A DNA stretch of 64,000 bases from Arthrobacter ipis (GCF_014694315.1 NZ_JAAOXD010000007.1:497021-561020), one strand, 5' to 3'. Shown: positions 30,281-39,658, counted from the stretch's first letter. Numbers and translations: made by a program. Notes: a model not told the origin generated them from the letters alone.

Positions 30281-32995
30281 GTGGCTGAACAGGCAGAGCA
30301 GCGCGCGCCACGCCCGGCGGGGACTGTCATCAGTTTGGCCCGCGTGGATGCGGACATGGTGCCTGAGGTGGGCGGCAAGGCTGCCAACCTCGGTGTCCTT
30401 CTGAGCGCCGGAATGCCGGTCCCGCCCGGCTTCTGCGTTACCACCGCGGCCTATGGGCGGGTGGCGGCCGCGGCAGGAGTGCAACCTTCCGAGCCGGCGG
30501 AGCAGATCCGGGGCAGGCTGGCGTCGGCTCCCCTGCCCGAGGACATTACCGAAGCGATCCTTACGGCCTACGCCGGCCTGGGCGAGGACACCCCGGTGGC
30601 CGTGCGCTCCTCTGCCACCGCCGAGGATCTCCCCGAAGCCAGCTTCGCCGGCCAGCTTGACACATACCTCAATGTCGTCGGTCCCGACCTGCTGCTGGAT
30701 GCAATCCGCCGCTGCTGGGCCTCCCTATGGACCGACCGGGCAGTGGCCTACCGGGCAGACCACGGAATCGGTCAGCACTCGATCAGCATCGCCGTCGTTG
30801 TTCAGGAAATGGTCGACGCCGACGTGGCCGGCGTGATGTTCACGGCAAACCCGCTGACCGGCCGGAGGCGGGAAATCGTCATCGACGCAGCGCCCGGACT
30901 CGGCGAGGCGCTGGTCAGCGGGGCTGTGAACCCGGACCAGTTCACGGTTGACGCGGCCACCGGAGAGATTCTCCAGCGGAGCCTGGGTGACAAACGCACC
31001 GAAATCCGGCCGGCCCCCGGCGGCGGGACACGGCTGTTGCGCCGGCAGGACCGTGACCGGCAGGACGGTGGCCGGCAGGACGGCCGGCGGGCGTGCCTGA
31101 CGGATGAGCAGGTCCGCTCCCTGGCCAGGATCGGGACGCTTGCAGAAGAACTTTACGGTGAGCCGCAGGATCTGGAGTGGGCCATCGCGCCGGACGGCGG
31201 GATCCGGGTGGTGCAATCCCGTCCGATCACCACACTGTTTCCCCTGCCCGAGCCTGACAACCACGACGGCGGCGCCCGCGCCTACCTGTGCGCCAGCCTG
31301 CTGCAGGGGCTGACCCGGCCGCTGACCCCCATGGGCCTGGCATCCTTCGCCCTGATGAGCGACAGCTCCCGGCCGGCAGGCAACGGACCGGCTGCTTACC
31401 GTTCCGCCCAGATAGGGATGCGCATGTTTGTGGATGTCACGTCCCTGCTGCGGAGCAAGGGCGGGAGGCGCGGCCTGCTGAGGGCCATGAAAGTGGCCGA
31501 TGCCAGGTCTGTGGATGTACTGGCCTATCTGGGGGCCGACCCCCGCTTCGCCCTCACCAGGGCACCGAAGCTGGGGTCGCTGAAGTCGGGGCTCCGGGCC
31601 GCGCCGCCCTTTGGCCTGCTTCGGCAGGTCCTGCGCGCGCTGGTCAATCCCGTCGCCGCGCTGGAGCGGGTAAGCGCAGCGGACCATGAGCTGGACCGGA
31701 TGCTGGTGTTGCCGGAGCCGGTCTCCGGCGCCCGGCGCCTGGATTTCGTGGAACGCCTCCTCACCAAGGAGATCACGCCCGCCGTGATGCGGGTACTGCC
31801 GCCGGCGGCCGCCGGGTATGTCTGGCTGGGTCTGGGCCGGCTGCTGCTGGGCCGGCTTGCGCCGGGCGGCGAGCTGCAGGCCGTACTGCGCGGCTTGCCG
31901 CACAATGTGACCACAGAGATGGATCTGGAGCTCTGGCGGACCGCCTCCTCAATCCGGGACGACCCGGAGTCGGTTCGCGCACTGACCGCGGAAGAGCCCC
32001 GGGTACTTGCAGGCCGCTACGCGGACGGAACGTTGCCTGCCGCCTGCCAGGCCGCGCTGCGTGCCTTCCTCGCCAGGTACGGACACCGCGCCGTGGCAGA
32101 AATTGACCTCGGCGTTCCCCGCTGGGGTGAGGACCCGGCCCACATCATCAACGCCCTGGCCAACTACCTGAAGCTGGCGGATCCGGAACTCGCACCGGAC
32201 CGGGTCTTCCGGCGGGCTGCAGAAAACGCCGAAGCCAAGGCGGCCGAGCTGGCCGCCCGGGCCGCCCGGTCCAGGGGCAGGCTGTTCGGCAAGCTCGTTG
32301 CCCACAGCCTGCGGCGCGCACGGGCAACCGCCGGCATGCGCGAGTACCCCAAGTTCCGGCTCATTGTGGCGTTCGCCGTCCTCCGCCGCCAGCTCCAGCT
32401 GGTGGGCGAGGAACTCGCGGACGCTGGCCGGATCCAGGTACCGGACGACGTCTTCTTCCTGGACCTCACTGAAGCCCGCGTGGGTCTGCGCGGCGCGGAC
32501 CTTCGCGGACCCGTCGCCGAACGCCGCCAGAGCTACCAACGCGAAATGCGGCGCCGGCGCATCCCCCGCCTGCTGCTGTCCGATGGCACCGACGTGGAGG
32601 CAGCCATGGCCGCGACCCAGGCGGCGTCGTCCGCCGGCGGTCGGCTGCAGCCGGGAACCCTGGCCGGGGCGCCGGCCTCGGCCGGCACCGTCACCGGCAA
32701 AGCCAGGGTCATCCTCGACCCGGCTGGGGCGCACCTGGAGCCGGGCGAAATCCTCGTCGCCCCGTCCACGGACCCGGGGTGGACGCCGCTGTTCATGACC
32801 GCCGGGGCACTGGTCATGGAAATGGGCGGACCCATCTCCCACGGAGCGGTGGTGGCCCGCGAATATGGGATTCCCGCCGTCGTCGGTGTCTTTGAAGCGA
32901 CCACGCGGATCCGAACCGGGGACACCGTCACCGTGGACGGGGCGGCAGGAACGGTTGTGCTTGACCTCTCCTGCGCTTCGGATGGCGGCCGGTAG
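30281..32995 (+). CDS. PEP-synthase/rifampicin phosphotransferase-like enzyme
   Basis: 904 residues from GTG 30281. Three parts as in PEP synthase and rifampicin phosphotransferase (RPH): an ATP-grasp domain (about 1-330; VGGKAANLGVLLSAGMPVPP, PVAVRSSATAEDLPEASFAG, QEMVDADVAGVMFTANPLTG, QDLEWAIAPDGGIRVVQSRP), a middle region of about 400 residues unlike the PEP-binding barrel of PpsA, and a C-terminal swivelling domain with His854 in GGPISHGAVVAREYGIPAVV. The order ATP / middle / His and the total length resemble RPH (about 860-870 residues) more than true PpsA (about 790). Whether it inactivates rifamycins or uses another substrate is not decidable here. Residues about 255-270 contain three copies of a five-residue RQD-type repeat from a 15-bp tandem repeat. 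No rifamycin-associated element is seen upstream. Confidence 0.75.
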   Translation: MAEQAEQRAPRPAGTVISLARVDADMVPEVGGKAANLGVLLSAGMPVPPGFCVTTAAYGRVAAAAGVQPSEPAEQIRGRLASAPLPEDITEAILTAYAGLGEDTPVAVRSSATAEDLPEASFAGQLDTYLNVVGPDLLLDAIRRCWASLWTDRAVAYRADHGIGQHSISIAVVVQEMVDADVAGVMFTANPLTGRRREIVIDAAPGLGEALVSGAVNPDQFTVDAATGEILQRSLGDKRTEIRPAPGGGTRLLRRQDRDRQDGGRQDGRRACLTDEQVRSLARIGTLAEELYGEPQDLEWAIAPDGGIRVVQSRPITTLFPLPEPDNHDGGARAYLCASLLQGLTRPLTPMGLASFALMSDSSRPAGNGPAAYRSAQIGMRMFVDVTSLLRSKGGRRGLLRAMKVADARSVDVLAYLGADPRFALTRAPKLGSLKSGLRAAPPFGLLRQVLRALVNPVAALERVSAADHELDRMLVLPEPVSGARRLDFVERLLTKEITPAVMRVLPPAAAGYVWLGLGRLLLGRLAPGGELQAVLRGLPHNVTTEMDLELWRTASSIRDDPESVRALTAEEPRVLAGRYADGTLPAACQAALRAFLARYGHRAVAEIDLGVPRWGEDPAHIINALANYLKLADPELAPDRVFRRAAENAEAKAAELAARAARSRGRLFGKLVAHSLRRARATAGMREYPKFRLIVAFAVLRRQLQLVGEELADAGRIQVPDDVFFLDLTEARVGLRGADLRGPVAERRQSYQREMRRRRIPRLLLSDGTDVEAAMAATQAASSAGGRLQPGTLAGAPASAGTVTGKARVILDPAGAHLEPGEILVAPSTDPGWTPLFMTAGALVMEMGGPISHGAVVAREYGIPAVVGVFEATTRIRTGDTVTVDGAAGTVVLDLSCASDGGR

Positions 32996-33005
32996 GATCG
33001 CGTCC

Positions 33006-33284
33006 ATGAAATTCGTCGTGATGTACAGCCTGCGCGAGGGCGTCGACCGCTCGCGCGTTCTTGAGACTTTTCCCCGCCACAAGGCCTACTACGAGGAGTT
33101 CCGCGCCGGCGGCGGCGGGCTGGTTGCTCTCGGCCCGTTCCAGGCCCCTGATCCGGCCGGCTCATCGATGGGCATCTTCACGTCGCGCGAGGACGCCGAA
33201 CGCTTCATCGCCGGAGACCCGTTCATCACCGAGGGGCTCGCGGAGCCGCGGATCCTCGACTGGAACGTCGTGCGGTTCGAGTAG
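33006..33284 (+). CDS. YciI family protein
   Basis: 92 residues, ATG 33006 with AGGA upstream; the AGGA overlaps the stop of the preceding gene. Compact YciI ferredoxin-like fold: MKFVVMYSLREGVDRSRV, FPRHKAYYEEFRAGGGGLV with the conserved His, LGPFQAPDPAGSSMGIF and EDAERFIAGDPFITEGL with the conserved Asp. Members are small enzymes or sugar-protein domains of unclear reaction. In a run with the PEP-utilising enzyme and the alpha/beta hydrolase, so possibly one transcript. Confidence 0.88.
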   Translation: MKFVVMYSLREGVDRSRVLETFPRHKAYYEEFRAGGGGLVALGPFQAPDPAGSSMGIFTSREDAERFIAGDPFITEGLAEPRILDWNVVRFE

Positions 33285-33318
33285 GCGCGTGAGCCAGGCG
33301 GCATAGGCAGGAGGGCAC

Positions 33319-33993
33319 GTGAGCACTTTCGTTCTTGTCCCGGGCGCCGGGGGAATGGGCTGGTACTGGCACCGGCTGGTCCCGGAGCTGGAACGGCTGG
33401 GGCACAAGGCCATTGCCGTGGATATCCGCGAGGACGATCCCGGCCTGGGACTGCAGGACTACGCCGACATTGTGGTCGCGGCTGCCGGAGATCACCGCGA
33501 TGTGGTCCTCGTGGGCCAGTCCCTGGGCGCCTTCACGGTCCCGGTTGTCGCGGCCCGGATGTTGGTAAAGCTCATTGTCCTGCTGAATCCGATGGTTCCT
33601 CTGCCGGGGGAGACCCCCGGTGAGTGGTGGGAGTCCACCGGTCAGCCACAGGCCCTGGAACTCAATGACAGGCTGAACGGGCGCAGGGGTGGTTTTGATG
33701 AACGCGTGCACTTCCTGCACGACGTTCCCCCGGAGGTCATCGCCGCCGGCGCAGGCGCGCAGCGAGCCCCATCCGGCACGCCGTTCGGGCAGCCCTGCGA
33801 GATCGACCGCTGGCCCGACGTGCCCACCAGGGTCCTGGTCGGCCGCGATGACAGGTTCTTCCCTGTGGACTTTCAGCGGCGGGTGGTCCGGACCCGGCTG
33901 GGCCTGGGGATTGACGAAATCCCGGGCGGACACCTGGTTGCCCTGAGCGACCCGGGTGAGCTCGCCAGCCGGCTGGACGGCTACGCCCGCTGA
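33319..33993 (+). CDS. Alpha/beta hydrolase
   Basis: 224 residues from GTG 33319 after GGCAGGAGGGC. Oxyanion-hole start VLVPGAGGMGWYWHRLVPEL, nucleophile elbow VGQSLGAF (Ser in G-Q-S-L-G), acid Asp in VGRDDRFFP, and His in GGHLVALSDPGEL. The short cap and sequence resemble MenH/haloalkane esterase-like hydrolases of unknown substrate. Soluble. Ends convergently with the PucR gene. Confidence 0.85.
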   Translation: MSTFVLVPGAGGMGWYWHRLVPELERLGHKAIAVDIREDDPGLGLQDYADIVVAAAGDHRDVVLVGQSLGAFTVPVVAARMLVKLIVLLNPMVPLPGETPGEWWESTGQPQALELNDRLNGRRGGFDERVHFLHDVPPEVIAAGAGAQRAPSGTPFGQPCEIDRWPDVPTRVLVGRDDRFFPVDFQRRVVRTRLGLGIDEIPGGHLVALSDPGELASRLDGYAR

Positions 33994-34008
33994 CCCCGTG
34001 TCTTCGGG

Positions 34009-34051
34009 GTAGCCCGGCTCAGCCGGCGTGCCGCGCCCCGAGCCGGGCTAC
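34009..34051. terminator. Bidirectional hairpin between convergent genes
   Basis: GTAGCCCGGCTC (34009-34020) pairs with GAGCCGGGCTAC (34040-34051); a second hairpin ACCCCG/CGGGGT is at 33993-34010. The PucR-gene stop (34019-34021) lies at the tip of the left arm, so the right arm encodes the last residues of that regulator. Confidence 0.7.
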
Positions 34052-35455
34052 CGCCAGTGCCAGCCACAGCTGCACCCGGTCCGCGGTGACGGAGGGGTCG
34101 TAGCCGGTGAGTTCGGTGATCTGCGCCAGCCGGTAACGGACCGTGTTGCGGTGGAGGGTGAGGGCCTCGGCGACGGCGGCAACGGAGCCGTTGCTGTTCA
34201 GGTAGCTCTCCAGCGTGGCCATCAGCTCGGCGCCATGGGCGGCATCGAAGCTCCGGAGCGGGTCCAGTGACTCGTTGGCCATGTCCGCCAGGGGCACGTC
34301 CTCGCTCGCCAGGAGCAGGGAGGTCAGGCTGAGCCGCTCGGGTTCATTCACCGGCAGCCCGTGGCTGGCTGCATCACGCGCCTCGAAGTAGCTCCAGCGC
34401 AGGCCGTTCGGCTTGGTGTACGCGCCGCCGATGCCGATGGTGGCGTGGATCCCGGCCTCGGCAAGGTGGTCGCTGAGGCTCCTGGCCATGGCCGTGGCGC
34501 CGCGTCCGTCGTCGGGCACCACAGTCACCAGGTCCTTTCCGACGACGGCGGTCACCGCGTTCTCCAACGCCTGCGGCAGTGAGGAGCTGACCAGCTGCTT
34601 GTGGTGCGCCTCGGAGCCGGCCAGAATCACCACATTCTTGCGCGTGCTGTTGATGCCCGTCCCGGCGAGACGGCGCTGTGCCTCGCTGGGGTCCAGGGTC
34701 CCGTGGATCACGTCCTCGAGCACCTGCCCGCAGAGCGCCCGCTCGGCCTGGCGCTGCTTGACCATGTTGTTGAGCTCCACACTTATGAGGTTCTGCGCGT
34801 AGCCGATGATGCCGGAATCCTCGAACGGCTGCTTCACCCAAAGCGTGCAGGCATCGCGGCGCCCGGTGGGGATGGGGTAGGTGGTCCAGGAGTCCGCGGA
34901 CGGCGGCTCGCCCCCGCTGTTGTACAGCTGGGCGGTGAACTGGGTCAGTGCGATCTCGGTGCGGAGCATGCCGCCCAGGTGCCGCAGGAGCTCGGCCAGG
35001 CCGCCGCCGGTCAGCAGCGCGCGGGCCAGGATCTGGTGCCCGGCGATCAGCCGCTCCAGCTTGGAGTAGTGGTCCGCGGACTGTGCGTCGGCCACGAGCT
35101 TGCTGATGGCAATAAAGGGAGTGCCGTATGGCACTTCGACCACCGGCAGCCCCCAGCGGTTGGCTTCAGCGATCAAAGCCGGGGGAACGGCGTCGTGCGA
35201 GAGCCCCACGCCGAACCCGATCCCCACGGCGCCGGCGCGCTGGACCTGGCGGACAAAGCGGCGCTGTTCGGGCGCACTTTTCATCCGCAGCCCGGTGGTC
35301 AGCACCAGTTCGCCGCCGTTGAGGAATCGCTGCGGGTCCTCCAGTTCGGTGACCGCAACCCAGCGGATGTCCTGGTGCGATGTGGTCTCCGCGAGGCTGG
35401 ATTTCTTGAGTCCCAGAGACTGCACGGCCAGCAGCGCCGCGAGGGAAATTGCCAT
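34019..35455 (-). CDS. PucR-family transcriptional regulator
   Basis: 478 residues, ATG 35455. N-terminal PucR domain (SLAETTSHQDIRWVAVTELE, FLNGGELVLTTGLRM, RAGAVGIGFGVGLSHD), a central CdaR/GGDEF-like region (about 280-370; LAEAGIHATIGIGGAYTKPN), and a C-terminal helix-turn-helix NGSVAAVAEALTLHRNTVRY. These regulators are usually activators of amine, purine or amino-acid use. Divergent from the aldehyde dehydrogenase-gabT pair with 142 bases between starts, so it is the likely GABA/putrescine regulator. No Shine-Dalgarno; TACCCT at 35462-35467 on this strand with six bases to the ATG suggests a leaderless transcript. Confidence 0.9.
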   Translation of the reverse strand: MAISLAALLAVQSLGLKKSSLAETTSHQDIRWVAVTELEDPQRFLNGGELVLTTGLRMKSAPEQRRFVRQVQRAGAVGIGFGVGLSHDAVPPALIAEANRWGLPVVEVPYGTPFIAISKLVADAQSADHYSKLERLIAGHQILARALLTGGGLAELLRHLGGMLRTEIALTQFTAQLYNSGGEPPSADSWTTYPIPTGRRDACTLWVKQPFEDSGIIGYAQNLISVELNNMVKQRQAERALCGQVLEDVIHGTLDPSEAQRRLAGTGINSTRKNVVILAGSEAHHKQLVSSSLPQALENAVTAVVGKDLVTVVPDDGRGATAMARSLSDHLAEAGIHATIGIGGAYTKPNGLRWSYFEARDAASHGLPVNEPERLSLTSLLLASEDVPLADMANESLDPLRSFDAAHGAELMATLESYLNSNGSVAAVAEALTLHRNTVRYRLAQITELTGYDPSVTADRVQLWLALAVARLGARHAG

Positions 35456-35597
35456 GGATCAAGGGTAGCGGGAGGCTGGCCGATCGCACTAAAGCGCCGG
35501 GCCGAGGGTGTGCAGGTGGCTATTCCCCGAGGTCTCAGGCTGGAATAGGCTCGAGTCAGCCGCATCACACTATTCAGGACGAAAGAGGTTGTACACC

Positions 35598-37028
35598 GTG
35601 GTTCAAACCTTGCAGAACTTCATCAACGGAGAGTTCGTCACGCCTGCGGGCACGGGCCTGATCGACATCGTGAACCCCATGACCGGTGACGTCGTGGCCA
35701 AATCGCCCGTATCCGTGGAGGCCGACGTCGACGCCGCCATGGCCGCCGCCAAAGACGCCTTCAAGACCTGGAAGCACGTGACCCCCGGGCAGCGGCAGCT
35801 CATGCTGCTCAAGCTCGCCGACGCCATCGAGGCCAACAGCGACGAACTCGTCGCTGCCCAGCACCGCAACACCGGGCAGGTCCGTTCCCTGATCGCATCC
35901 GAGGAAGTGGCGGCCGGCGCCGACCAGCTGCGCTTCTTCGCCGGCGCCGCCCGCATCCTCGAAGGCAAGTCCGCCGGCGAGTACTTCGAAGGCCACACTT
36001 CCTTCGTCCGCCGCGAGCCGATCGGCGTCGTGGCCCAGGTGGCACCGTGGAACTACCCGTTCCTGATGGCCATCTGGAAGATCGGCCCCGCGCTCGCAGC
36101 CGGCAACACCGTGGTCCTGAAGCCGTCCGACACGACGCCCGAGTCCACCCTGGTCCTGGCCCGCCTGGCCGCGGACATCCTGCCGGCCGGCGTCCTGAAC
36201 GTCATCCTCGGCACCGGGGAAACCGGCGCGCTGATGGTGGAGCACAAGGTGCCGGGCCTGGTGTCCATCACCGGATCCGTGCGTGCCGGCATCGCCGTCG
36301 CCTCGGGCGCCGCGAAGGGCCTCAAGCGCGCCCACCTGGAGCTCGGCGGCAAGGCCCCGGCCATCGTCTTCAAGGACGCCGACATCAAGAAGAGCGCCGC
36401 GGCCATCGCCGAGTTCGCGTTCTTCAACGCCGGCCAGGACTGCACGGCCATTACACGAGTGCTGGTGGAGGATTCGGTGCACGACGACGTCGTGGCGGCC
36501 ATGGTGGAGCACACCAAGACCCTGCACACCGGCTCCCAGAACGACGAGGACAACTACTTCGGTCCGCTGAACAACGTCAACCACTTCAAGGCGGTCAGCT
36601 CTGTGGTGGACTCGCTGCCGGTGCACTGCCGGATCGAAACCGGCGGCCACCGCGCGGGGGAGAAGGGGTTCTTCTTTGAGCCCACCATCGTTACCGGTGC
36701 CAAGCAGACGGACGACATCGTGCAGAAGGAAACGTTCGGCCCGGTCATCACCGTCCAGAAGTTCAGCACAGAGGCCGAAGCCGTGGAGCTGGCCAACGAC
36801 GTGGAATACGCCCTGGCCTCCAGCGTCTGGACCAGCGACCACGGCACGGCAATGCGCCTGAGTCGGGACCTGGACTTCGGTGCGGTCTGGATCAACACGC
36901 ACATTCTCCTCACCGCCGAAATGCCCCACGGCGGCTTCAAACAGTCCGGCTACGGCAAGGACCTCTCCATGTACGGCGTCGAGGACTACACGCGCATCAA
37001 GCACGTCATGTCCGCCCTTGATGCTTAA
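35598..37028 (+). CDS. Aldehyde dehydrogenase, gamma-aminobutyraldehyde/betaine-aldehyde type
   Basis: 476 residues from GTG 35598 with GAAAGAGG upstream. NAD-dependent aldehyde dehydrogenase with Glu248 (LELGGKAP) and nucleophile Cys282 (NAGQDCT). In length and sequence (FFAGAARILEGKSAGEYFEG, VAPWNYPFLMAIWKIGPALA, HILLTAEMPHGGFKQSGYGK) it is closest to 4-aminobutyraldehyde dehydrogenases such as PatD/KauB. With GabT downstream it would make GABA from 4-aminobutanal (putrescine route), GabT then giving succinate semialdehyde. Confidence 0.88.
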   Translation: MVQTLQNFINGEFVTPAGTGLIDIVNPMTGDVVAKSPVSVEADVDAAMAAAKDAFKTWKHVTPGQRQLMLLKLADAIEANSDELVAAQHRNTGQVRSLIASEEVAAGADQLRFFAGAARILEGKSAGEYFEGHTSFVRREPIGVVAQVAPWNYPFLMAIWKIGPALAAGNTVVLKPSDTTPESTLVLARLAADILPAGVLNVILGTGETGALMVEHKVPGLVSITGSVRAGIAVASGAAKGLKRAHLELGGKAPAIVFKDADIKKSAAAIAEFAFFNAGQDCTAITRVLVEDSVHDDVVAAMVEHTKTLHTGSQNDEDNYFGPLNNVNHFKAVSSVVDSLPVHCRIETGGHRAGEKGFFFEPTIVTGAKQTDDIVQKETFGPVITVQKFSTEAEAVELANDVEYALASSVWTSDHGTAMRLSRDLDFGAVWINTHILLTAEMPHGGFKQSGYGKDLSMYGVEDYTRIKHVMSALDA

Positions 37029-37116
37029 TCCTCACCGGCGCCCTAACCTCGCTCCGCTTCGGCCAGGGAACCCTGCCGGCGTGGTCCCACTCTCCGCAGT
37101 AAAGAAGGCTAACTCC

Positions 37117-38472
37117 ATGACTACCACCGCCAACGAAATCGTCTACCGCCTCGAGCAGAAGCGCCGCGTCCAGGCCGACTTCCCGGGCCCCAAGTCCGTG
37201 GCCCTGACCGAACGCCGCAGGGCAGTGGTCGCCGCGGGCGTTGCTTCCAGCGTTCCCGTTTACGTCGCAGACGCCGACGGCGGCATCATCCATGACGTCG
37301 ACGGCAACTCGTTCATCGACCTCGGCTCGGGCATCGCGGTGACCAGCGTCGGCGCGTCCGATCCCGCCGTCGTCGGTGCCGTCAAGGAGGCCGTGGAGCA
37401 CTTCACCCACACCTGCTTCATGGTCACCCCGTACGAGGGCTACGTCGCGGTTGCCGAGCAGCTGAACAAGCTCACCCCGGGCAGCCACGAGAAGCGCACC
37501 GTCCTCTTCAACTCGGGCGCCGAAGCCGTGGAAAACGCCATCAAGGTGGCCCGCCTGGCCACCGGCCGGGACGCCGTCGTCGCGTTCGACCACGCCTACC
37601 ACGGCCGCACCAACCTGACCATGGCGCTGACGGCCAAGGCCATGCCGTACAAGACCAACTTCGGCCCGTTCGCGCCCGAGGTCTACCGCATGCCCATGAG
37701 CTACCCGTTCCGTGAGGAAAACCCGGAGATCACCGGTGCCGAGGCCGCCAAGCGCGCCATCACCGCGATCGAGAAGCAGATCGGCGGCGACCAGGTGGCC
37801 GCCATCATCATCGAACCGATCCAGGGCGAGGGCGGCTTCATCGTCCCGGCCGAAGGCTTCCTGCCGGCGCTGTCCGCCTGGGCCAAGGAAAAGGGCATCG
37901 TGTTCATCGCGGATGAGGTCCAGTCCGGCTTCTGCCGCACCGGCGAATGGTTCGCCGTGGACCACGAAGGCATCGTTCCGGACATCATCACCATGGCCAA
38001 GGGCATCGCCGGCGGCATGCCGCTGTCCGCCATCACCGGCCGGGCCGACCTGCTCGACGCCGTCCACCCGGGCGGCCTCGGCGGCACCTACGGCGGCAAC
38101 CCGGTGGCCTGCGCCGCCGCGCTGGCCTCCATCGGCTCCATGCAGGAGTACGACCTCAACGCCCGCGCCAAGCACATCGAGGACCTGTCCTTCGGCAAGC
38201 TGCGCGAGCTCGCTGAAGAAGTTTCTGTGATCGGCGACATCCGTGGCCGCGGCGCGATGCTGGCCATCGAGCTGGTCCAGGCTGGTTCGAAGGAACCGAA
38301 CCCGGAGCTGACCAAGGCCGTTGCCGCCGCCTGCCTCAAGGAAGGCGTCATCATCCTGACCTGCGGAACCTACGGCAACGTCATCCGCCTGCTGCCGCCG
38401 CTGGTGATCAGCGACGAGTTGCTGTTGGACGGCCTGGAGGTACTCGCCGCGGCCATCAAGGCCAACGCATAG
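37117..38472 (+). CDS. gabT: 4-aminobutyrate aminotransferase
   Basis: 451 residues from ATG 37117 with AAGAAGG upstream. Class III PLP aminotransferase: VLFNSGAEAVENAIKVARLA, FDHAYHGRTNLTMALTAKAM, EPIQGEGGFIVP, FIADEVQSGFCRTGEWFAVD and the Schiff-base Lys295 in TMAKGIAGGMPLSAITG. Sequence is that of actinobacterial GabT rather than ornithine or acetylornithine aminotransferases. Co-directional with the aldehyde dehydrogenase (88 bases apart), together carrying 4-aminobutanal to succinate semialdehyde. A palindrome follows its stop. Confidence 0.92.
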   Translation: MTTTANEIVYRLEQKRRVQADFPGPKSVALTERRRAVVAAGVASSVPVYVADADGGIIHDVDGNSFIDLGSGIAVTSVGASDPAVVGAVKEAVEHFTHTCFMVTPYEGYVAVAEQLNKLTPGSHEKRTVLFNSGAEAVENAIKVARLATGRDAVVAFDHAYHGRTNLTMALTAKAMPYKTNFGPFAPEVYRMPMSYPFREENPEITGAEAAKRAITAIEKQIGGDQVAAIIIEPIQGEGGFIVPAEGFLPALSAWAKEKGIVFIADEVQSGFCRTGEWFAVDHEGIVPDIITMAKGIAGGMPLSAITGRADLLDAVHPGGLGGTYGGNPVACAAALASIGSMQEYDLNARAKHIEDLSFGKLRELAEEVSVIGDIRGRGAMLAIELVQAGSKEPNPELTKAVAAACLKEGVIILTCGTYGNVIRLLPPLVISDELLLDGLEVLAAAIKANA

Positions 38473-38487
38473 TTCTCTCCTTCTTTA

Positions 38488-38550
38488 GCGCGAACTGGCA
38501 GGTAATGCCCTCAAAACGCCAGGAACAGGGCATTAGCTGCCAGTTCGCGC
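38488..38550. repeat. Palindromic repeat, family C copy 1
   Basis: GCGCGAACTGGCAG...AATGCCCT pairs with AGGGCATT...CTGCCAGTTCGCGC, with short loop. It follows the gabT stop by 15 bases. Relative: 39659-39715. Confidence 0.85.
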
Positions 38551-38556
38551 GGGGGA

Positions 38557-38624
38557 CGTACGACGACGGCGGGCCGGGTACCAAAAGGTGCCCGGCCCGC
38601 CGTCGTTCTCGCCGCCGTCGTACT
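38557..38624. terminator. Strong GC hairpin after gabT
   Basis: GACGGCGGGCCGGGTACC pairs with GGTGCCCGGCCCGCCGTC around AAAA; outer GTACGACGAC/GCCGTCGTAC extends the stem. Follows family C copy 1 without spacing, making a double hairpin in the 303-base gap between gabT and the universal stress protein gene. The rest of the gap (38625-38775) holds no gene. Confidence 0.65.
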
Positions 38625-38775
38625 CCCTGCTGCGTTCCCGCCTCCCTGTAGCGTTCCCGCCCACTCACGCGAGCGCCGCGGTAGAGTCATCCTCACCACT
38701 GCACTTCACGCCGCAGGCCGGTGAGCGCCGCCGCGATCCGGGCGCCGGTCTGCACTACCCAAAGAGGGGTTTCGC

Positions 38776-39642
38776 ATGCGATACGTAGTCGGCTACACAC
38801 CCACAGAGCGCGGCGCGGACGCCGTCGCCCTGGCCACGTCACTGGCCCTGGCCCAAGGCGCCGAACTGGATCTGGTGTATGTGGTGAAGCCGGGCACGCC
38901 GTACGTGGCCCTGAACCCGGAGGGCAGCCGCGTCAGCGCCGCGGAGCAGCAGGTGCTGACGGCGGAACGGGAGGGCCTGGCCCTCGTTCCGCAAGGGTTG
39001 CCCGCGAAATTCCATGTGCGCGAAGCCGATTCCTTCGCCGGAGGGCTTATCGATGCGGCGGTGGAGTTTGGGGCGGGCCTCATCGCCGTGGGCGCCGCCA
39101 GCGCCGGCCTGTTCAAGCGCTACACGGTAGGGTCCGTGGCGAACGCGCTGCTGCACGCCTCACCGATCCCGGTGGCACTCGCGCCGCGCGGCTACCAGCG
39201 GACGGCACCTGTCACCCGGCTCACCTTGGCCGTCGGGCAGCGGGCCGGGGCCGAGGCGGCAATCGAGACGGCGATCAGGGCAGCTAAGCGGCGGGGTGTG
39301 CCGCTGCGCCTGGTGTCGCTGGTGGAGCTCGACGCCGCCGGTGACGCCGGGGAGGCCATCAACGCCGCGCACATCCACGCGAACACCGTCCTGACGGCCG
39401 CATCGGGGAAGGTGCCCGCCGGTCACGAGGTCGGCGTCGCAGTGGCCCATGGCCGCACCATCGAGGAAGCCATCGACGGCCTCGAATGGGACGACGGCGA
39501 GATCCTCATCGTGGGGTCCTCACGCCTGGCCGAGAAGAACCGCATGTTCCTCGGCAGCACGGCCAACAAGGTGCTGCGGGCCCTGCCGGTTCCCATGGTG
39601 GTTGTGCCGCGCGACTACAACCGCGAGGACTCGGCCCCCTGA
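38776..39642 (+). CDS. Universal stress protein (tandem UspA domains)
   Basis: 288 residues, ATG 38776 after AAAGAGGGG. Two UspA domains: residues 1-140 (YVVGYTPTERGADAVALATS, IAVGAASAGLFKRYTVGSVA) and about 150-285 (TRLTLAVGQRAGAEAAIETA, ILIVGSSRLAEKNRMFLGST, PVPMVVVPRDY). Both end in the G-x2-G-x9-G(S/T) nucleotide-binding pattern (GSSRLAEKNRMFLGSTANK), so ATP binding is likely. Cytoplasmic stress response. Single gene, convergent with rarD through a palindrome. Confidence 0.9.
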   Translation: MRYVVGYTPTERGADAVALATSLALAQGAELDLVYVVKPGTPYVALNPEGSRVSAAEQQVLTAEREGLALVPQGLPAKFHVREADSFAGGLIDAAVEFGAGLIAVGAASAGLFKRYTVGSVANALLHASPIPVALAPRGYQRTAPVTRLTLAVGQRAGAEAAIETAIRAAKRRGVPLRLVSLVELDAAGDAGEAINAAHIHANTVLTAASGKVPAGHEVGVAVAHGRTIEEAIDGLEWDDGEILIVGSSRLAEKNRMFLGSTANKVLRALPVPMVVVPRDYNREDSAP

Positions 39643-39658
39643 TGGGTCCTGCCGTTCC

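Noticed and set aside
36880..37116. A longer GabT with a start at 36880
   Set aside because: The added residues are an out-of-frame reading of the aldehyde dehydrogenase end; ATG 37117 has a ribosome site and the family-normal N-terminus.
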